A stretch of 14,841 nucleotides of DNA from JAGUYA01 sp043802425 (GTDB taxonomy: Bacteria > Omnitrophota > Gorgyraeia > Gygaellales > Profunditerraquicolaceae). The position numbers were made by a program, and so were the translations under genes. The notes under the pieces are model-generated. The model was not told the origin of the DNA and made no database searches. It worked only from the letters and a program-made list of their open reading frames with translations. The stretch lies in the NCBI GenBank assembly GCA_043802425.1, contig JAZDLA010000014.1, forward strand, positions 1-14,841, read 5' to 3'. Below are positions 6,005 to 13,523 of this stretch, one piece after another (positions within the stretch are counted from its first letter, which is position 1; each line of letters opens with the position of its first letter).

Positions 6005-6835
6005 TCATCCTAAGAGTTCTCTTTTAGCTTTGGCGTCCTCTAAAATCCTGATCAACGCTTTTCTATCTTTTTTATTAATCGCCGATTGCATCTTAGATAG
6101 ATTTTTTGCAAAGAGCCGTATTGACTCTAATATATTTTTTCGATTACTTAAAAATATATCCGCCCAAAGCTGGCTATCCGAAACAGCGATACGCGTAGTA
6201 TCCTTTAAACTGTTAACGCCTAGTTTCAAGTATTTAGTCGGTATGATGCCCGCTAAAGAGAAAGCCAGGGCATGAGGCAGATGGCTGACTAGGGAGAGGG
6301 CTTTATCGTGAATATCCGGGTTTAAAAAAAGTACTTTTACTCCCAGCTGATGCCATAATTTTTCTATTTTCGCCAAGGCCTTGGGATCTGTCTTATCAGT
6401 AGGGGTCAATATACATAAAGAATTTTTAAAGATTCCGGATGAGGCATTACTGACACCGCGTTTTTCTGATCCGGCCAGGGGATGGCTACCTACAAAACCG
6501 GGAAAGATATTGCTTAGCTTAGAGACAATCTCCTGTTTTGTGCTTCCCACATCGCAGACAATAGAGTCTGGACGAATAAACTTAAGAATTGGTCTTGCTA
6601 AGTCTAATATAGTTTTTACCGGCGTAGCCAAAATTACCAGGTCTGCGTCTTTGATGATGCTTAAATCCTGCGAGCCCTGATCTATTGCGCCGGACTTTTT
6701 AGCTAAGGCTAAAGTACTTTTATGACGACTTACCCCCACTATCTGTATGGCTAATCGTTTCTTCTTTATCGCCAAGGCCATGGATCCGCCAATCAGGCCT
6801 ACACCTACAATAGCTACCTTCTTAAATAATCTCAT
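6005..6835 (-). CDS. tyrA: Prephenate dehydrogenase (TyrA)
   Basis: TyrA oxidatively decarboxylates prephenate to 4-hydroxyphenylpyruvate, the tyrosine branch. The N-terminal Rossmann fold has GVGLIGGS (11-18) for NAD(P). The catalytic region has GSHPLAGSEKRG (116-127, with His118) and SHLPH (184-188), as in the family. At 276 residues there is no C-terminal ACT domain and no fused chorismate mutase, so feedback control by tyrosine, if present, must use another mechanism. An arogenate-specific variant cannot be excluded from sequence. It follows aroF by 51 AT-rich bases; GGGAG lies close before the ATG. Confidence 0.93.
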   Translation of the reverse strand: MRLFKKVAIVGVGLIGGSMALAIKKKRLAIQIVGVSRHKSTLALAKKSGAIDQGSQDLSIIKDADLVILATPVKTILDLARPILKFIRPDSIVCDVGSTKQEIVSKLSNIFPGFVGSHPLAGSEKRGVSNASSGIFKNSLCILTPTDKTDPKALAKIEKLWHQLGVKVLFLNPDIHDKALSLVSHLPHALAFSLAGIIPTKYLKLGVNSLKDTTRIAVSDSQLWADIFLSNRKNILESIRLFAKNLSKMQSAINKKDRKALIRILEDAKAKRELLG

Positions 6836-6886
6836 CTTCTCCCTTCAAACATTTAAACATTCAAACTTTTCAGCATTTAAACAAAA
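6836..6886. repeat. AT-rich tandem-like repeat between aroF and tyrA
   Basis: The gap is built from degenerate copies of CAAACATTTAAACATT (plus strand): CAAACATTTAAAC, ATTCAAAC and GCATTTAAACAAAAC. It is low-complexity and holds no gene; only the tyrA ribosome-binding region lies at its left end. Confidence 0.4.
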
Positions 6887-7903
6887 CTAAATCTCCCTGC
6901 CTAACGCCTTAGCCAGTGTCTTTAACTCCTCCATAAGCTGGGTGAAATTATCCGGTATGAGCGACTGCGCGCCGTCAGAAACAGCATCTTCAGGATGGCT
7001 ATGCACCTCAATAATCAGACCGTCTGCGCCAGAAGCCACTGCTGCCTTGGAAAGCGCAGGGACTAATCCCCACTTACCTGCTGCATGACTGGGATCAACG
7101 ATTACGGGTAAATGCGAAAGTTGTTCTACGGCAGGTACGGCGCTGATATCTAAAGTATTGCGCGTGAAATCTTCAAATGTCCTGATGCCGCGCTCGCACA
7201 ATATGACATTAAAATTACCTCCTGACAATATATATTCTGCGGACATGAGTAATTCTTTGATAGTTGAAGACATACCACGCTTAAGCAGCACTGGCTTCTT
7301 GGTCTGCCCTACTTCTTTGAGCAGATTAAAATTCTGCATATTCCGTGCGCCGATCTGCAGAATATCGGCATACCTGGCTACTAATTCTACGTCGCGCGGG
7401 TCCATTACTTCGGTTACCGTAGATAAGTCTAATTCATTGCCCACCTTATTTAAAATTTTAAGGCCCTCTTCGCCTAATCCTTGAAAACTGTAAGGCGATG
7501 TCCGCGGCTTAAATGCCCCGCCGCGTAAAACCGTAGCGCCTGCCTTCTTTATTAGCCTAGCGATTACTTCAAGCGTCTCTAGATTTTCTATGGCACAAGG
7601 TCCGGCCATCACCACTATCTTTTTACCGCCGAGCTTCACACCCCTGCCTAAATCAATCAGCGAATCCTGGGACTTGAATTCCCGCGAAACGAGCTTGTAG
7701 GGTGCTAAGACCGGCATAACTGTTTCTACGCCAGGAAAAGCCTCTAAAGGCGTAACGCGCAATATGTCTTCGGGCCCGATAACTCCGATAATCGTACGTT
7801 GTGTACCCCTGGAGACATGCGGCTTAAGCCCTAATTTCTCTACCTTCTCGATGATATGATTTATCTGTTCGTCTGTAGCATCCGGCCTTAAAACGATAAT
7901 CAT
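6887..7903 (-). CDS. aroF: 3-deoxy-7-phosphoheptulonate (DAHP) synthase
   Basis: This enzyme condenses phosphoenolpyruvate and erythrose 4-phosphate, the entry to the shikimate pathway. The 338-residue protein is the type I-beta form with an N-terminal ferredoxin-like regulatory domain (about 1-70) and a (beta/alpha)8 barrel. Active-site motifs are GPCAIE (101-106), RGGAFKPRTSPY (127-138), LLKRGM, CERGIRTFE and DPSHAAG. The N-terminal domain is known in Thermotoga to mediate feedback inhibition by aromatic amino acids, so the same is plausible here. A GGAGG site lies 5 bases before the ATG and the gene follows hisC by 12 bases. Confidence 0.95.
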   Translation of the reverse strand: MIIVLRPDATDEQINHIIEKVEKLGLKPHVSRGTQRTIIGVIGPEDILRVTPLEAFPGVETVMPVLAPYKLVSREFKSQDSLIDLGRGVKLGGKKIVVMAGPCAIENLETLEVIARLIKKAGATVLRGGAFKPRTSPYSFQGLGEEGLKILNKVGNELDLSTVTEVMDPRDVELVARYADILQIGARNMQNFNLLKEVGQTKKPVLLKRGMSSTIKELLMSAEYILSGGNFNVILCERGIRTFEDFTRNTLDISAVPAVEQLSHLPVIVDPSHAAGKWGLVPALSKAAVASGADGLIIEVHSHPEDAVSDGAQSLIPDNFTQLMEELKTLAKALGREI

Positions 7904-7915
7904 ATGTGCCTCCGC

Positions 7916-8998
7916 CTATAGTATTTTCTTTAATACCTTGATAAACCTTTCGTTCTCTTTCTTTGTACCTATAGTTACGCGAATAAAATTCTTCAGGCCA
8001 TATTGGCTCATATCTCTTACGATTACCCCGTATTTAAGCATTTCTTTGAATACCGCTACCCCATCCCTACCTACATCAATAAGAATAAAATTAGCGACGC
8101 TAGGAACATAAACTATACCGAGCCTTGCCAGGGCATCATACAGGTAATCCTTGCCTGTTAAAATTTTTTCCCTTGTCTTGCGTAAAAACTTTCTGTCATC
8201 TAATGCCGCGATTGCCGCAGCCTGAGCGAGCAGATTAACATTAAAAGGCTGCCTGGCGTTCTCCATGTAAGGGGTAAGTTCGGCGTCAGCTATGGCATAA
8301 CCTACCCTTAAGCCCGCCAAGCCGTATGCCTTGGAAAAAGTTTTCAGGGTTATAACATTCTTACCCTTAAGATACTCTAAGCCCCTGGGAAAATCATCAA
8401 CATCAATGAAGGTATCATAGGCCTCGTCTAAAACCAGCAACAGGCTATCGGGTAAATCGCGCATAAAATCCTTCAATTCATACTTAGTCACATATGTACC
8501 CGTAGGATTATTGGGATTGGAGATAAAGATTAATTTAGTCTTTCTATCTATCTTCTTTTTTATCCCTTCTAAATCATATTTAAAATACCTCAAAGGAACG
8601 GTGACAATGCTGCGGGCATTGACCTTGGCAATAATCCCGTATTCTAAAAAGGTAGTATCTGCAGTAATAATATTTTCGCCATCTTCTACAAAGGTCTTGA
8701 TAATAATATCAATCAGCTCATCAGAACCGTTACCCAGGACTATATTTGCTGGCTTAACATTCAGGTAACGCGCGATTCTCTTCTTCAGGTAATAACCCTG
8801 GCTGTCGGGATAGCGATTGATTCCTGATAAACTTTTCTTTATCGCCTCTACCGCCTTTGGGGAGGCCCCTAAGGGGTTCTCATTGGAAGCAAGCTTGATT
8901 ACCTCTTTCAGGCCCAATTGCCGTTTAATCTCCTCAATAGGCTTACCCGCGACATAAGGCTTTATATTTAATATATTTTTCCTAATCAACTCTTTCAT
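7916..8998 (-). CDS. hisC: Histidinol-phosphate / aromatic aminotransferase (HisC family)
   Basis: A fold-type I PLP aminotransferase of the HisC family, 360 residues. Visible motifs, numbered from the chosen start: SNENPLG near residue 38, NPNNPTG (about 161-167), DEAY (191-194) and the Schiff-base lysine in TFSKAYGLAGLRVGY (Lys223). The start at 8998 (MKELIRKNI) has GGAG 6 bases upstream; the longer frame to 9055 would translate the repeat element in front of it. The usual reaction is transamination of imidazole acetol phosphate in histidine synthesis. No other histidine gene is nearby, and the gene lies between pheA and aroF. A role in transaminating phenylpyruvate and 4-hydroxyphenylpyruvate, as known for some HisC proteins, is therefore likely, alone or in addition. 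Confidence 0.9.
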   Translation of the reverse strand: MKELIRKNILNIKPYVAGKPIEEIKRQLGLKEVIKLASNENPLGASPKAVEAIKKSLSGINRYPDSQGYYLKKRIARYLNVKPANIVLGNGSDELIDIIIKTFVEDGENIITADTTFLEYGIIAKVNARSIVTVPLRYFKYDLEGIKKKIDRKTKLIFISNPNNPTGTYVTKYELKDFMRDLPDSLLLVLDEAYDTFIDVDDFPRGLEYLKGKNVITLKTFSKAYGLAGLRVGYAIADAELTPYMENARQPFNVNLLAQAAAIAALDDRKFLRKTREKILTGKDYLYDALARLGIVYVPSVANFILIDVGRDGVAVFKEMLKYGVIVRDMSQYGLKNFIRVTIGTKKENERFIKVLKKIL

Positions 8999-9009
8999 AT
9001 TTATCTCCA

Positions 9010-9082
9010 GGGACACTTCTGGAGCCAATCGAAGAAGTGTCACTATAGGGGACACTTCTCCCTTTGGCGTAAGAACCGTCCC
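9010..9082. repeat. REP-like palindrome cluster between pheA and hisC
   Basis: GACACTTCT (9012-9020) is inverted at 9033-9041 (AGAAGTGTC), a 9-bp stem. A third copy with the same orientation as the first follows at 9051-9059 inside GGGGACACTTCTCC. Then AGAACCGTCCC (9072-9082) adds a related GC-rich half-palindrome. The GGGACA- and ACCGTCCC-type ends look like repetitive extragenic palindromes. The element fills the 88-base gap and reaches close to the hisC ribosome-binding site. Confidence 0.6.
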
Positions 9083-9086
9083 TATT

Positions 9087-10148
9087 TTATTCTCCTAAGG
9101 GATAGGAACCTAAAACTTTTAAGAACCTGCACTTATTCTCTAATTCCGTAAGCGCCTTTTTTACCCGGGGATTATCCTTATGCCCATCTAAGTCCACGAA
9201 GAAATAATAATCCCAGGCCTTCTTTTTAGAAGGCCGGGACTCAATCTTGGTGAGATTAATCTTATGTTTCTTGAAAGGTATAAGCATATCGTGTAAAGCA
9301 CCTACCTTATCCTTAATAGAAAACATAACTGATGTGCGGTCATGGCCGGTCGCAGGCACATCATCCTTGCCGATGAGCAAGAAGCGCGTGATATTATACG
9401 GCGAATCCGCGATATCCGAAGCAATCACTTTTAACTTATAGACCTTAGCCGCTAATAGCGAAGCGATGCAAGCGCTGTTTTTTTCTCTCGTCGCAATCTG
9501 CGCTGCGCGCGTGGTGCTAGAGACTTCGATTATTCCTGCGCACGGTAAATTCTCCTGGAGCCAAATCCTGCACTGCCCAAAGACCTGGGGATTGGAATAT
9601 ATGCGCTTAATCTTATTCTTAGGGCAGTTAGCTAAAAGATAGTGCGCTACGTCCAAAATGGTCTGGCTGCAAATCTTTAATTCCGAATCCATAAACATAT
9701 CTAGGGTGTGGCTAACCGCCCCTTCCACTGAATTCTCTATGGGCACCACGCCATAATCTGCATTATCCCTCTCCACCTCAAGGAATACATCGGTAATACT
9801 ATTAGAGGCAATGTATTCTACCTGGGAGCCAAATCTTTTTAAGGCGGCCAAATGCGTAAAAGTAGCCTCTGGCCCTAGATACGCTACCCTAAGGGGCCTA
9901 TCTGAAGAGAGGCTGGAAGACATTACCTCGCGGTATATCGCTTCAAGGGCATCCACGCCCAAGGGCCCTTTATTGATCAGGGTGATTTTCTTTAAAACTT
10001 CCCTTTCGCGGTCCGGAGAATAAACGCTCTTTCCGCTTTTACGTTTTAACTTAGCAATATTCGAGGTAGTCCTGGCGCGCGTATTTAAAAGCTGGATGAT
10101 TTTTTTATCTATATTATCAACGTCCTTACGCAGATTCTTTAGGCTCAT
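9087..10148 (-). CDS. pheA: Bifunctional chorismate mutase / prephenate dehydratase (P-protein)
   Basis: The protein converts chorismate to prephenate and prephenate to phenylpyruvate, the phenylalanine branch. The chorismate mutase domain (about 1-85) has the AroQ pattern LRKDVDNIDKKIIQLLNTRA and PDREREVLKKI. The dehydratase domain (about 87-262) begins RVAYLGPEATFTH and contains PIENSVEGAV (137-146) and the catalytic NITRF motif (252-256). The ACT regulatory domain (about 272-353) has GALH (283-286) and ESRP (303-306), the phenylalanine-binding motifs, so feedback inhibition by phenylalanine is expected. At 353 residues the length is normal. The ATG shares one base with the scpB stop (TAATG), with GGAGG 7 bases upstream. 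Confidence 0.97.
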   Translation of the reverse strand: MSLKNLRKDVDNIDKKIIQLLNTRARTTSNIAKLKRKSGKSVYSPDREREVLKKITLINKGPLGVDALEAIYREVMSSSLSSDRPLRVAYLGPEATFTHLAALKRFGSQVEYIASNSITDVFLEVERDNADYGVVPIENSVEGAVSHTLDMFMDSELKICSQTILDVAHYLLANCPKNKIKRIYSNPQVFGQCRIWLQENLPCAGIIEVSSTTRAAQIATREKNSACIASLLAAKVYKLKVIASDIADSPYNITRFLLIGKDDVPATGHDRTSVMFSIKDKVGALHDMLIPFKKHKINLTKIESRPSKKKAWDYYFFVDLDGHKDNPRVKKALTELENKCRFLKVLGSYPLGE

Positions 10149-10717
10149 TATTTTTCCTCCTTTGTCGTAGAAAGTACCGGGGAATTTGGTTCTTGCGATG
10201 CCAAAAACTCTTCTATCTTAGGCAACTCTTCTAAGGACTTTAAACCAAAATGCTCCAGGAATTGCCGCGTTGTCCCGTAAACCTTAGGCCTCCCCGGGGC
10301 TTTCCTTCTCCCGGTAACACGGATAAGATCCTTATCTAAAAGGCCTTTCATCATCCCATCAGCATTTACGTTTCTTATGGACTCTATGTCCAGGCGCGTG
10401 ACAGGCTGCTTATAGGCAATTATGGCTAATGTCTCCAGCGCCGGTACGGATAATTTCTCAGCGCGCTGCTTTTTATACAATTTCTTTAAGAACGAAATGA
10501 ACACAGGCGCAGTAATCATTTGAAAACCGCCCGCTATTTCTATAATGCGTATCCCGCGGTTAGCCTTCTCGTAATCCTGGCCTAATTCTTCTATACCGGC
10601 GCGGATTTCATTTGTACTTATACCATCCAGCGCGCTTTTTATCTGTTCGAGGACCAGAGGTTTCTCGCTAGAAAATAACATTGCTTCTATCGCTGCTTTT
10701 ATATTATTTTCTGCCAT
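10148..10717 (-). CDS. scpB: Segregation and condensation protein B
   Basis: ScpB is the winged-helix (kite) partner of ScpA in the SMC condensin complex that organises and segregates the chromosome. The 189-residue protein shows the family N-terminus (IKAAIEAMLFSSEKPL), the first winged helix, and the conserved block LETLAIIAYKQPVTRLDIESIRNV. This is followed by LLDKDLIRVTGRRKAPGRPKVYGTT, a strong ScpB hallmark. scpA, its usual neighbour, is not in the window. It sits one base after ruvA and shares one base with pheA, so it is translated from the shared operon mRNA. Confidence 0.96.
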   Translation of the reverse strand: MAENNIKAAIEAMLFSSEKPLVLEQIKSALDGISTNEIRAGIEELGQDYEKANRGIRIIEIAGGFQMITAPVFISFLKKLYKKQRAEKLSVPALETLAIIAYKQPVTRLDIESIRNVNADGMMKGLLDKDLIRVTGRRKAPGRPKVYGTTRQFLEHFGLKSLEELPKIEEFLASQEPNSPVLSTTKEEK

Positions 10718-10718
10718 T

Positions 10719-11345
10719 TTATTTTAATTTCCTCTGCTTGTAGACTTCATTTAATAATTCTTCAGCGGTCTCTATATTAGGATTTCTTTCTAGCGCCCTC
10801 TTTATCATTAATGAGGCCTCGGATTTCTTATATTCTAACTGCGTCAACACGGCTAAAGTCTCTTCTTGGATATCGCGGGTTTTTATTTTCTCTTCTTTTA
10901 TCCTATCATCCTGTATCAGGCCAAACTTACCTACTTTATTCTGAAGCTTGGCCACAATCTCCTTTGCCCTCTGCAGGCCTATCCCTGGTAAGGATTGTAA
11001 GAAATCTATATTCCCTTCATCAATAGCCTGCGCAACCTGCGATATAGGTTTATTCAACGCCCTTAACGCTGCCCGCGGGCCGATGCCGGAAACAGTAATG
11101 AACGCCTCGAAGAACTCCTTTTCAACATCATTTAAAAAACCAATTAACATCGGCGTGCTCTTAGTCGGCTCTACCTGAAAATAGTGGTAAGTGATCAAGT
11201 CTATTCTGTCATCGCTAAGCATAGTTTCATCCAGCCTCTGCATCACCGTCAGGGGAATAAACACCTTATAGTAAATTCCGTTGACGTCAATAAGCAGGTA
11301 ATTTGTGCCTTTTTCGGTTACTTTCCCGGAAATACGCGCAATCAT
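10719..11345 (-). CDS. ruvA: Holliday junction helicase subunit RuvA
   Basis: RuvA binds four-way junctions and loads the RuvB motor for branch migration. The 208-residue protein has the N-terminal OB-fold (MIARISGKVTEKGTNYLLIDVNGIYYKV) and two helix-hairpin-helix motifs (SGIGPRAALRAL 86-97; LPGIGLQRAKEIV 119-131). A charged linker leads to the C-terminal domain III that contacts RuvB (about 160-208). It overlaps ruvC by four bases (ATGA), with GAGG upstream. ruvB does not follow; scpB takes its place, so RuvB must be encoded elsewhere. Confidence 0.97.
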   Translation of the reverse strand: MIARISGKVTEKGTNYLLIDVNGIYYKVFIPLTVMQRLDETMLSDDRIDLITYHYFQVEPTKSTPMLIGFLNDVEKEFFEAFITVSGIGPRAALRALNKPISQVAQAIDEGNIDFLQSLPGIGLQRAKEIVAKLQNKVGKFGLIQDDRIKEEKIKTRDIQEETLAVLTQLEYKKSEASLMIKRALERNPNIETAEELLNEVYKQRKLK

Positions 11346-11824
11346 GTTTTAAGCCTCGCGATATAACTATGGGCGATAGCTAACCCCAGGGCATCGGTAA
11401 CATCAGTATATTTGGGCAACCGGTTTAAACTCAGGATATTCGCCACCATCCTCTGCACTTGATATTTAGAAGCTAATCCGCGGCCCACAATAGCTTTTTT
11501 CACACGGGTAGCAGCATATTCAGCCAGGGGTATCCTTTCTTTGGCACAAGCAAGACAGATTACGCCGCGCGCCTGACCTAGAATATAAGCGGTGGTAGGA
11601 TGACGGTAGTGCACGTATAATTTTTCTAGAACAATTACGTCAGGCCTGGTGTCAACAATTAATTTTGTTACCCCTGCGTATATTCTCTCCAGCCGTTTAG
11701 GTATTGTTTCTTTGGGCCAAGTGGTGATTATTCCTGCTTCTAAAAGATGAGGCCTATTGTTTTTAAAATCGACTACGCCGTATCCGGTTACGCTTAAGGC
11801 CGGATCAATCCCTAAGATCCTCAT
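11342..11824 (-). CDS. ruvC: Crossover junction endodeoxyribonuclease RuvC
   Basis: RuvC cuts Holliday junctions symmetrically after RuvAB branch migration. The RNase H-like fold has all four catalytic acids: Asp7 (GIDPALSVTGYGV), Glu67 (VIVLEKLY), and Asp141 and Asp144 (DVTDALGLAIAH). At 160 residues the length is normal. It begins three bases after the yebC stop, with only a weak AAAAG site, so translation is probably coupled. The yebC-ruvC-ruvA order is widespread in bacteria. Confidence 0.97.
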   Translation of the reverse strand: MRILGIDPALSVTGYGVVDFKNNRPHLLEAGIITTWPKETIPKRLERIYAGVTKLIVDTRPDVIVLEKLYVHYRHPTTAYILGQARGVICLACAKERIPLAEYAATRVKKAIVGRGLASKYQVQRMVANILSLNRLPKYTDVTDALGLAIAHSYIARLKT

Positions 11825-11827
11825 CTT

Positions 11828-12583
11828 TTATTCGCTAGCAGCTATCTGTTCCATAATTTCATCGGGGATATCAAAATTAGCGTAAACCTGCTGCACATCG
11901 TCATGCTCTTCCAGGGTGTCGATTAAACCTAATAACTGCTTGGCATCTGTCCCTGTTAATTTAATGGTTGAGGAAGGAACCATAGTCAGCTCCGCATCAA
12001 GCCATTTTATCCCTTTTACCTGTATGGCCTCTTTGACCTTTTCTAGATCCTGGACGGAAGTGGTGATCTCATAATTCTTATCATCGGATTTAAAATCTTC
12101 AGCCCCGGCATCTAAGACAATAGACATTAATTCATCTTCCTTAGCCTGGCTCTTCTCAATTAATATATAACCTTTTTTAGTAAACATCCAACTTACCGCT
12201 CCTGCCCCGGCAAGGTTACCGCTTTTCTTGGACATGATATTGCGCAATTCCGCAGTGGTGCGGTTTTTATTATCCGTAAGCGCCTCTATCATAATCGCCA
12301 CCCCGCCCGGACCATAGGCTTCATACATTACGGTTTCATAAACTACACCCGGTATTTCTCCTGTGCCGCGCTTAATAGCCATCTTCACATTATCCGAAGG
12401 CATATTTGCTTCCTTGGCCCTGGACATGGCTGTACGTAGCCTGATATTGGTATCGGGATTTCCGCCGCCTTCGCGCGCCGCTACGGTAATTTCTTTTATC
12501 ACCTTGGTATAGGTAGCGCCTTTTTTGGCGTCGGCTATCGACTTTCTACCTTTATTTGTCTTCCATTTCGAATGACCGGACAT
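11828..12583 (-). CDS. yebC: YebC/PmpR family protein
   Basis: The 251-residue protein opens with the family signature MSGHSKWKTNKGRKSIADAKKGATYTK (only part quoted: MSGHSKW) and continues with AAREGGGNPDTN, LRTAMSRAKEANMPSDN and EAYGPGGVAIMIEALTDNKNRT, all diagnostic for YebC/TACO1. Members have been described as DNA-binding regulators of recombination and quorum-sensing genes and, more recently, as ribosome-associated factors that help translate polyproline stretches; which applies here is unknown. GGAGG lies 7 bases before the ATG, the strongest ribosome-binding site of the operon. It leads the ruvCA-scpB-aromatic cluster and follows the RNase P RNA by 73 bases, with no clear terminator between. 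Confidence 0.96.
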   Translation of the reverse strand: MSGHSKWKTNKGRKSIADAKKGATYTKVIKEITVAAREGGGNPDTNIRLRTAMSRAKEANMPSDNVKMAIKRGTGEIPGVVYETVMYEAYGPGGVAIMIEALTDNKNRTTAELRNIMSKKSGNLAGAGAVSWMFTKKGYILIEKSQAKEDELMSIVLDAGAEDFKSDDKNYEITTSVQDLEKVKEAIQVKGIKWLDAELTMVPSSTIKLTGTDAKQLLGLIDTLEEHDDVQQVYANFDIPDEIMEQIAASE

Positions 12584-12656
12584 GTTTGATCCTCCTTAGT
12601 TATATATGTTAAGTAAAAACTTAAAACTTTTCCATTTTCCCTTTTTAATTTTAATA

Positions 12657-13052
12657 GGGGGCGGGTAGAATAAGCCGAGTTCTGTGTCGATTGCGAATAT
12701 CCGCGCATCCAAAGTGGTCATTTCTCTCGACCCCGGCGTTACCGCCAGGGCTCTAGCAGCTTACCCGAGATTGATTCCCGTCACGCTATTTTATAGCAGA
12801 CGGGATCCCGCAAAATACGGGAAACGCGCCGGACTAGCGCTCATCTCCTATTTTGCCTTGCTCCGCGTAGAGATTACCCCGTTTCACCCCCGCACCCAGC
12901 TTACTGGGTGCAGGACTCGTCTCTGTGGCTCTATTCCTCTGCACACACTAGATGCGCAGGATGGGTATTACCCATTACGCTGTCCTTTAGGAGCCCGGAC
13001 TTTCCTCCCTTGACATCAAAGATGTCAAGGGCAACCACCTTCTACCCGCCCC
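12657..13052 (-). ncRNA. rnpB: RNase P RNA (bacterial type A)
   Basis: The catalytic RNA that matures tRNA 5' ends. The ends form helix P1: GGGGCGGGTAGAA at the 5' side (13052-13040) pairs with TTCTACCCGCCCC at the 3' side (12669-12657). The universal GAGGAAAGTCCGGGC block follows near 13006-12992 and its partner AGAACTCGGCTTA lies near 12683-12671. GTGAAACGGGGTAA and the GCAAGGCAAAATAGG segment mark the P11-P14 region, and GGCGGTAACGCC is the P18 hairpin. Length of about 396 bases fits type A. A plus-strand open frame across it is a shadow. P16/P17 contain several GC-rich palindromic pieces, within normal variation. Confidence 0.96.
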
Positions 13053-13064
13053 GTTAGATGAACT

Positions 13065-13095
13065 TTTATACTAACGGAACCCGCCATTTTGTCAA
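13065..13095 (-). promoter_or_regulatory. Sigma-70 promoter of rnpB
   Basis: TTGACA (13095-13090) is a perfect -35, and TATAAA (13070-13065) is a fair -10 at a long 19-base spacing. Starts would fall near 13058, a few bases before the mature 5' end. An inverted repeat CCGTTAG/CTAACGG (13051-13057 and 13071-13077) brackets the -10 and could modulate initiation. Confidence 0.5.
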
Positions 13096-13112
13096 AGAGA
13101 GAATATATTTAA

Positions 13113-13523
13113 CTACTTCTTTTTTAATGCCTGTTTTACTGCCTGATTAGCTAATTTATCCGCGCCCTTATTTTCTTCCCGGGGAATATGATTAATAGAA
13201 AACCCCGCAAAGGCCGCGATTAGATGCGTCACCTGATTATACAATTCTAATATATTAGGATTCTTTACTTTATAAATTTTTTTTAACTGCCGATATAGAA
13301 GTTGGCTATCAGTCTTTACGGTTATGTTTTCTGCCTTAAGCAGAAGACCCTCCTGTAATCCATAAATCAAAGCCGTATATTCGGCAATATTATTCGTGGT
13401 ATTGCCGATATAATTAGCTATGTTTTTAATGGTTTCTCCGCCCTGGCAAACAACTACGCCGATACCGCTGGGCCCAGGATTCCCCTTAGAAGCCCCGTCA
13501 ATGTATATCTCCAGCTCTTTCAT
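13113..13523 (-). CDS. rnhA: Ribonuclease HI
   Basis: Degrades the RNA strand of RNA-DNA hybrids (R-loops, primers). The fold and catalytic acids are clear in this 136-residue protein: Asp9 in YIDGASKGNPGPSG, Glu48 in NNIAEYTAL, Asp72 in VKTDSQLL and Asp122 in ENKGADKLAN, with the preceding HIPREEN also typical. It lacks the basic protrusion of the Escherichia coli enzyme and resembles the compact RNase HI form of Bacillus and archaeal proteins. I chose the ATG at 13523; a TTG two codons upstream is possible. The start lies inside the end of the zinc-ribbon gene (26-base overlap) and has no strong ribosome-binding site, so translation is likely coupled. Confidence 0.92.
   Translation of the reverse strand: MKELEIYIDGASKGNPGPSGIGVVVCQGGETIKNIANYIGNTTNNIAEYTALIYGLQEGLLLKAENITVKTDSQLLYRQLKKIYKVKNPNILELYNQVTHLIAAFAGFSINHIPREENKGADKLANQAVKQALKKK

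Noticed and set aside
12790..12835. REP-like palindrome inserted inside RNase P RNA (GCGGGATCCCG piece)
   Set aside because: It falls in the P16/P17 region, where variable GC-rich hairpins are normal for type A RNA.
12684..13013. Plus-strand open frame of 109 codons
   Set aside because: It covers the RNase P RNA, whose conserved structure explains the sequence.
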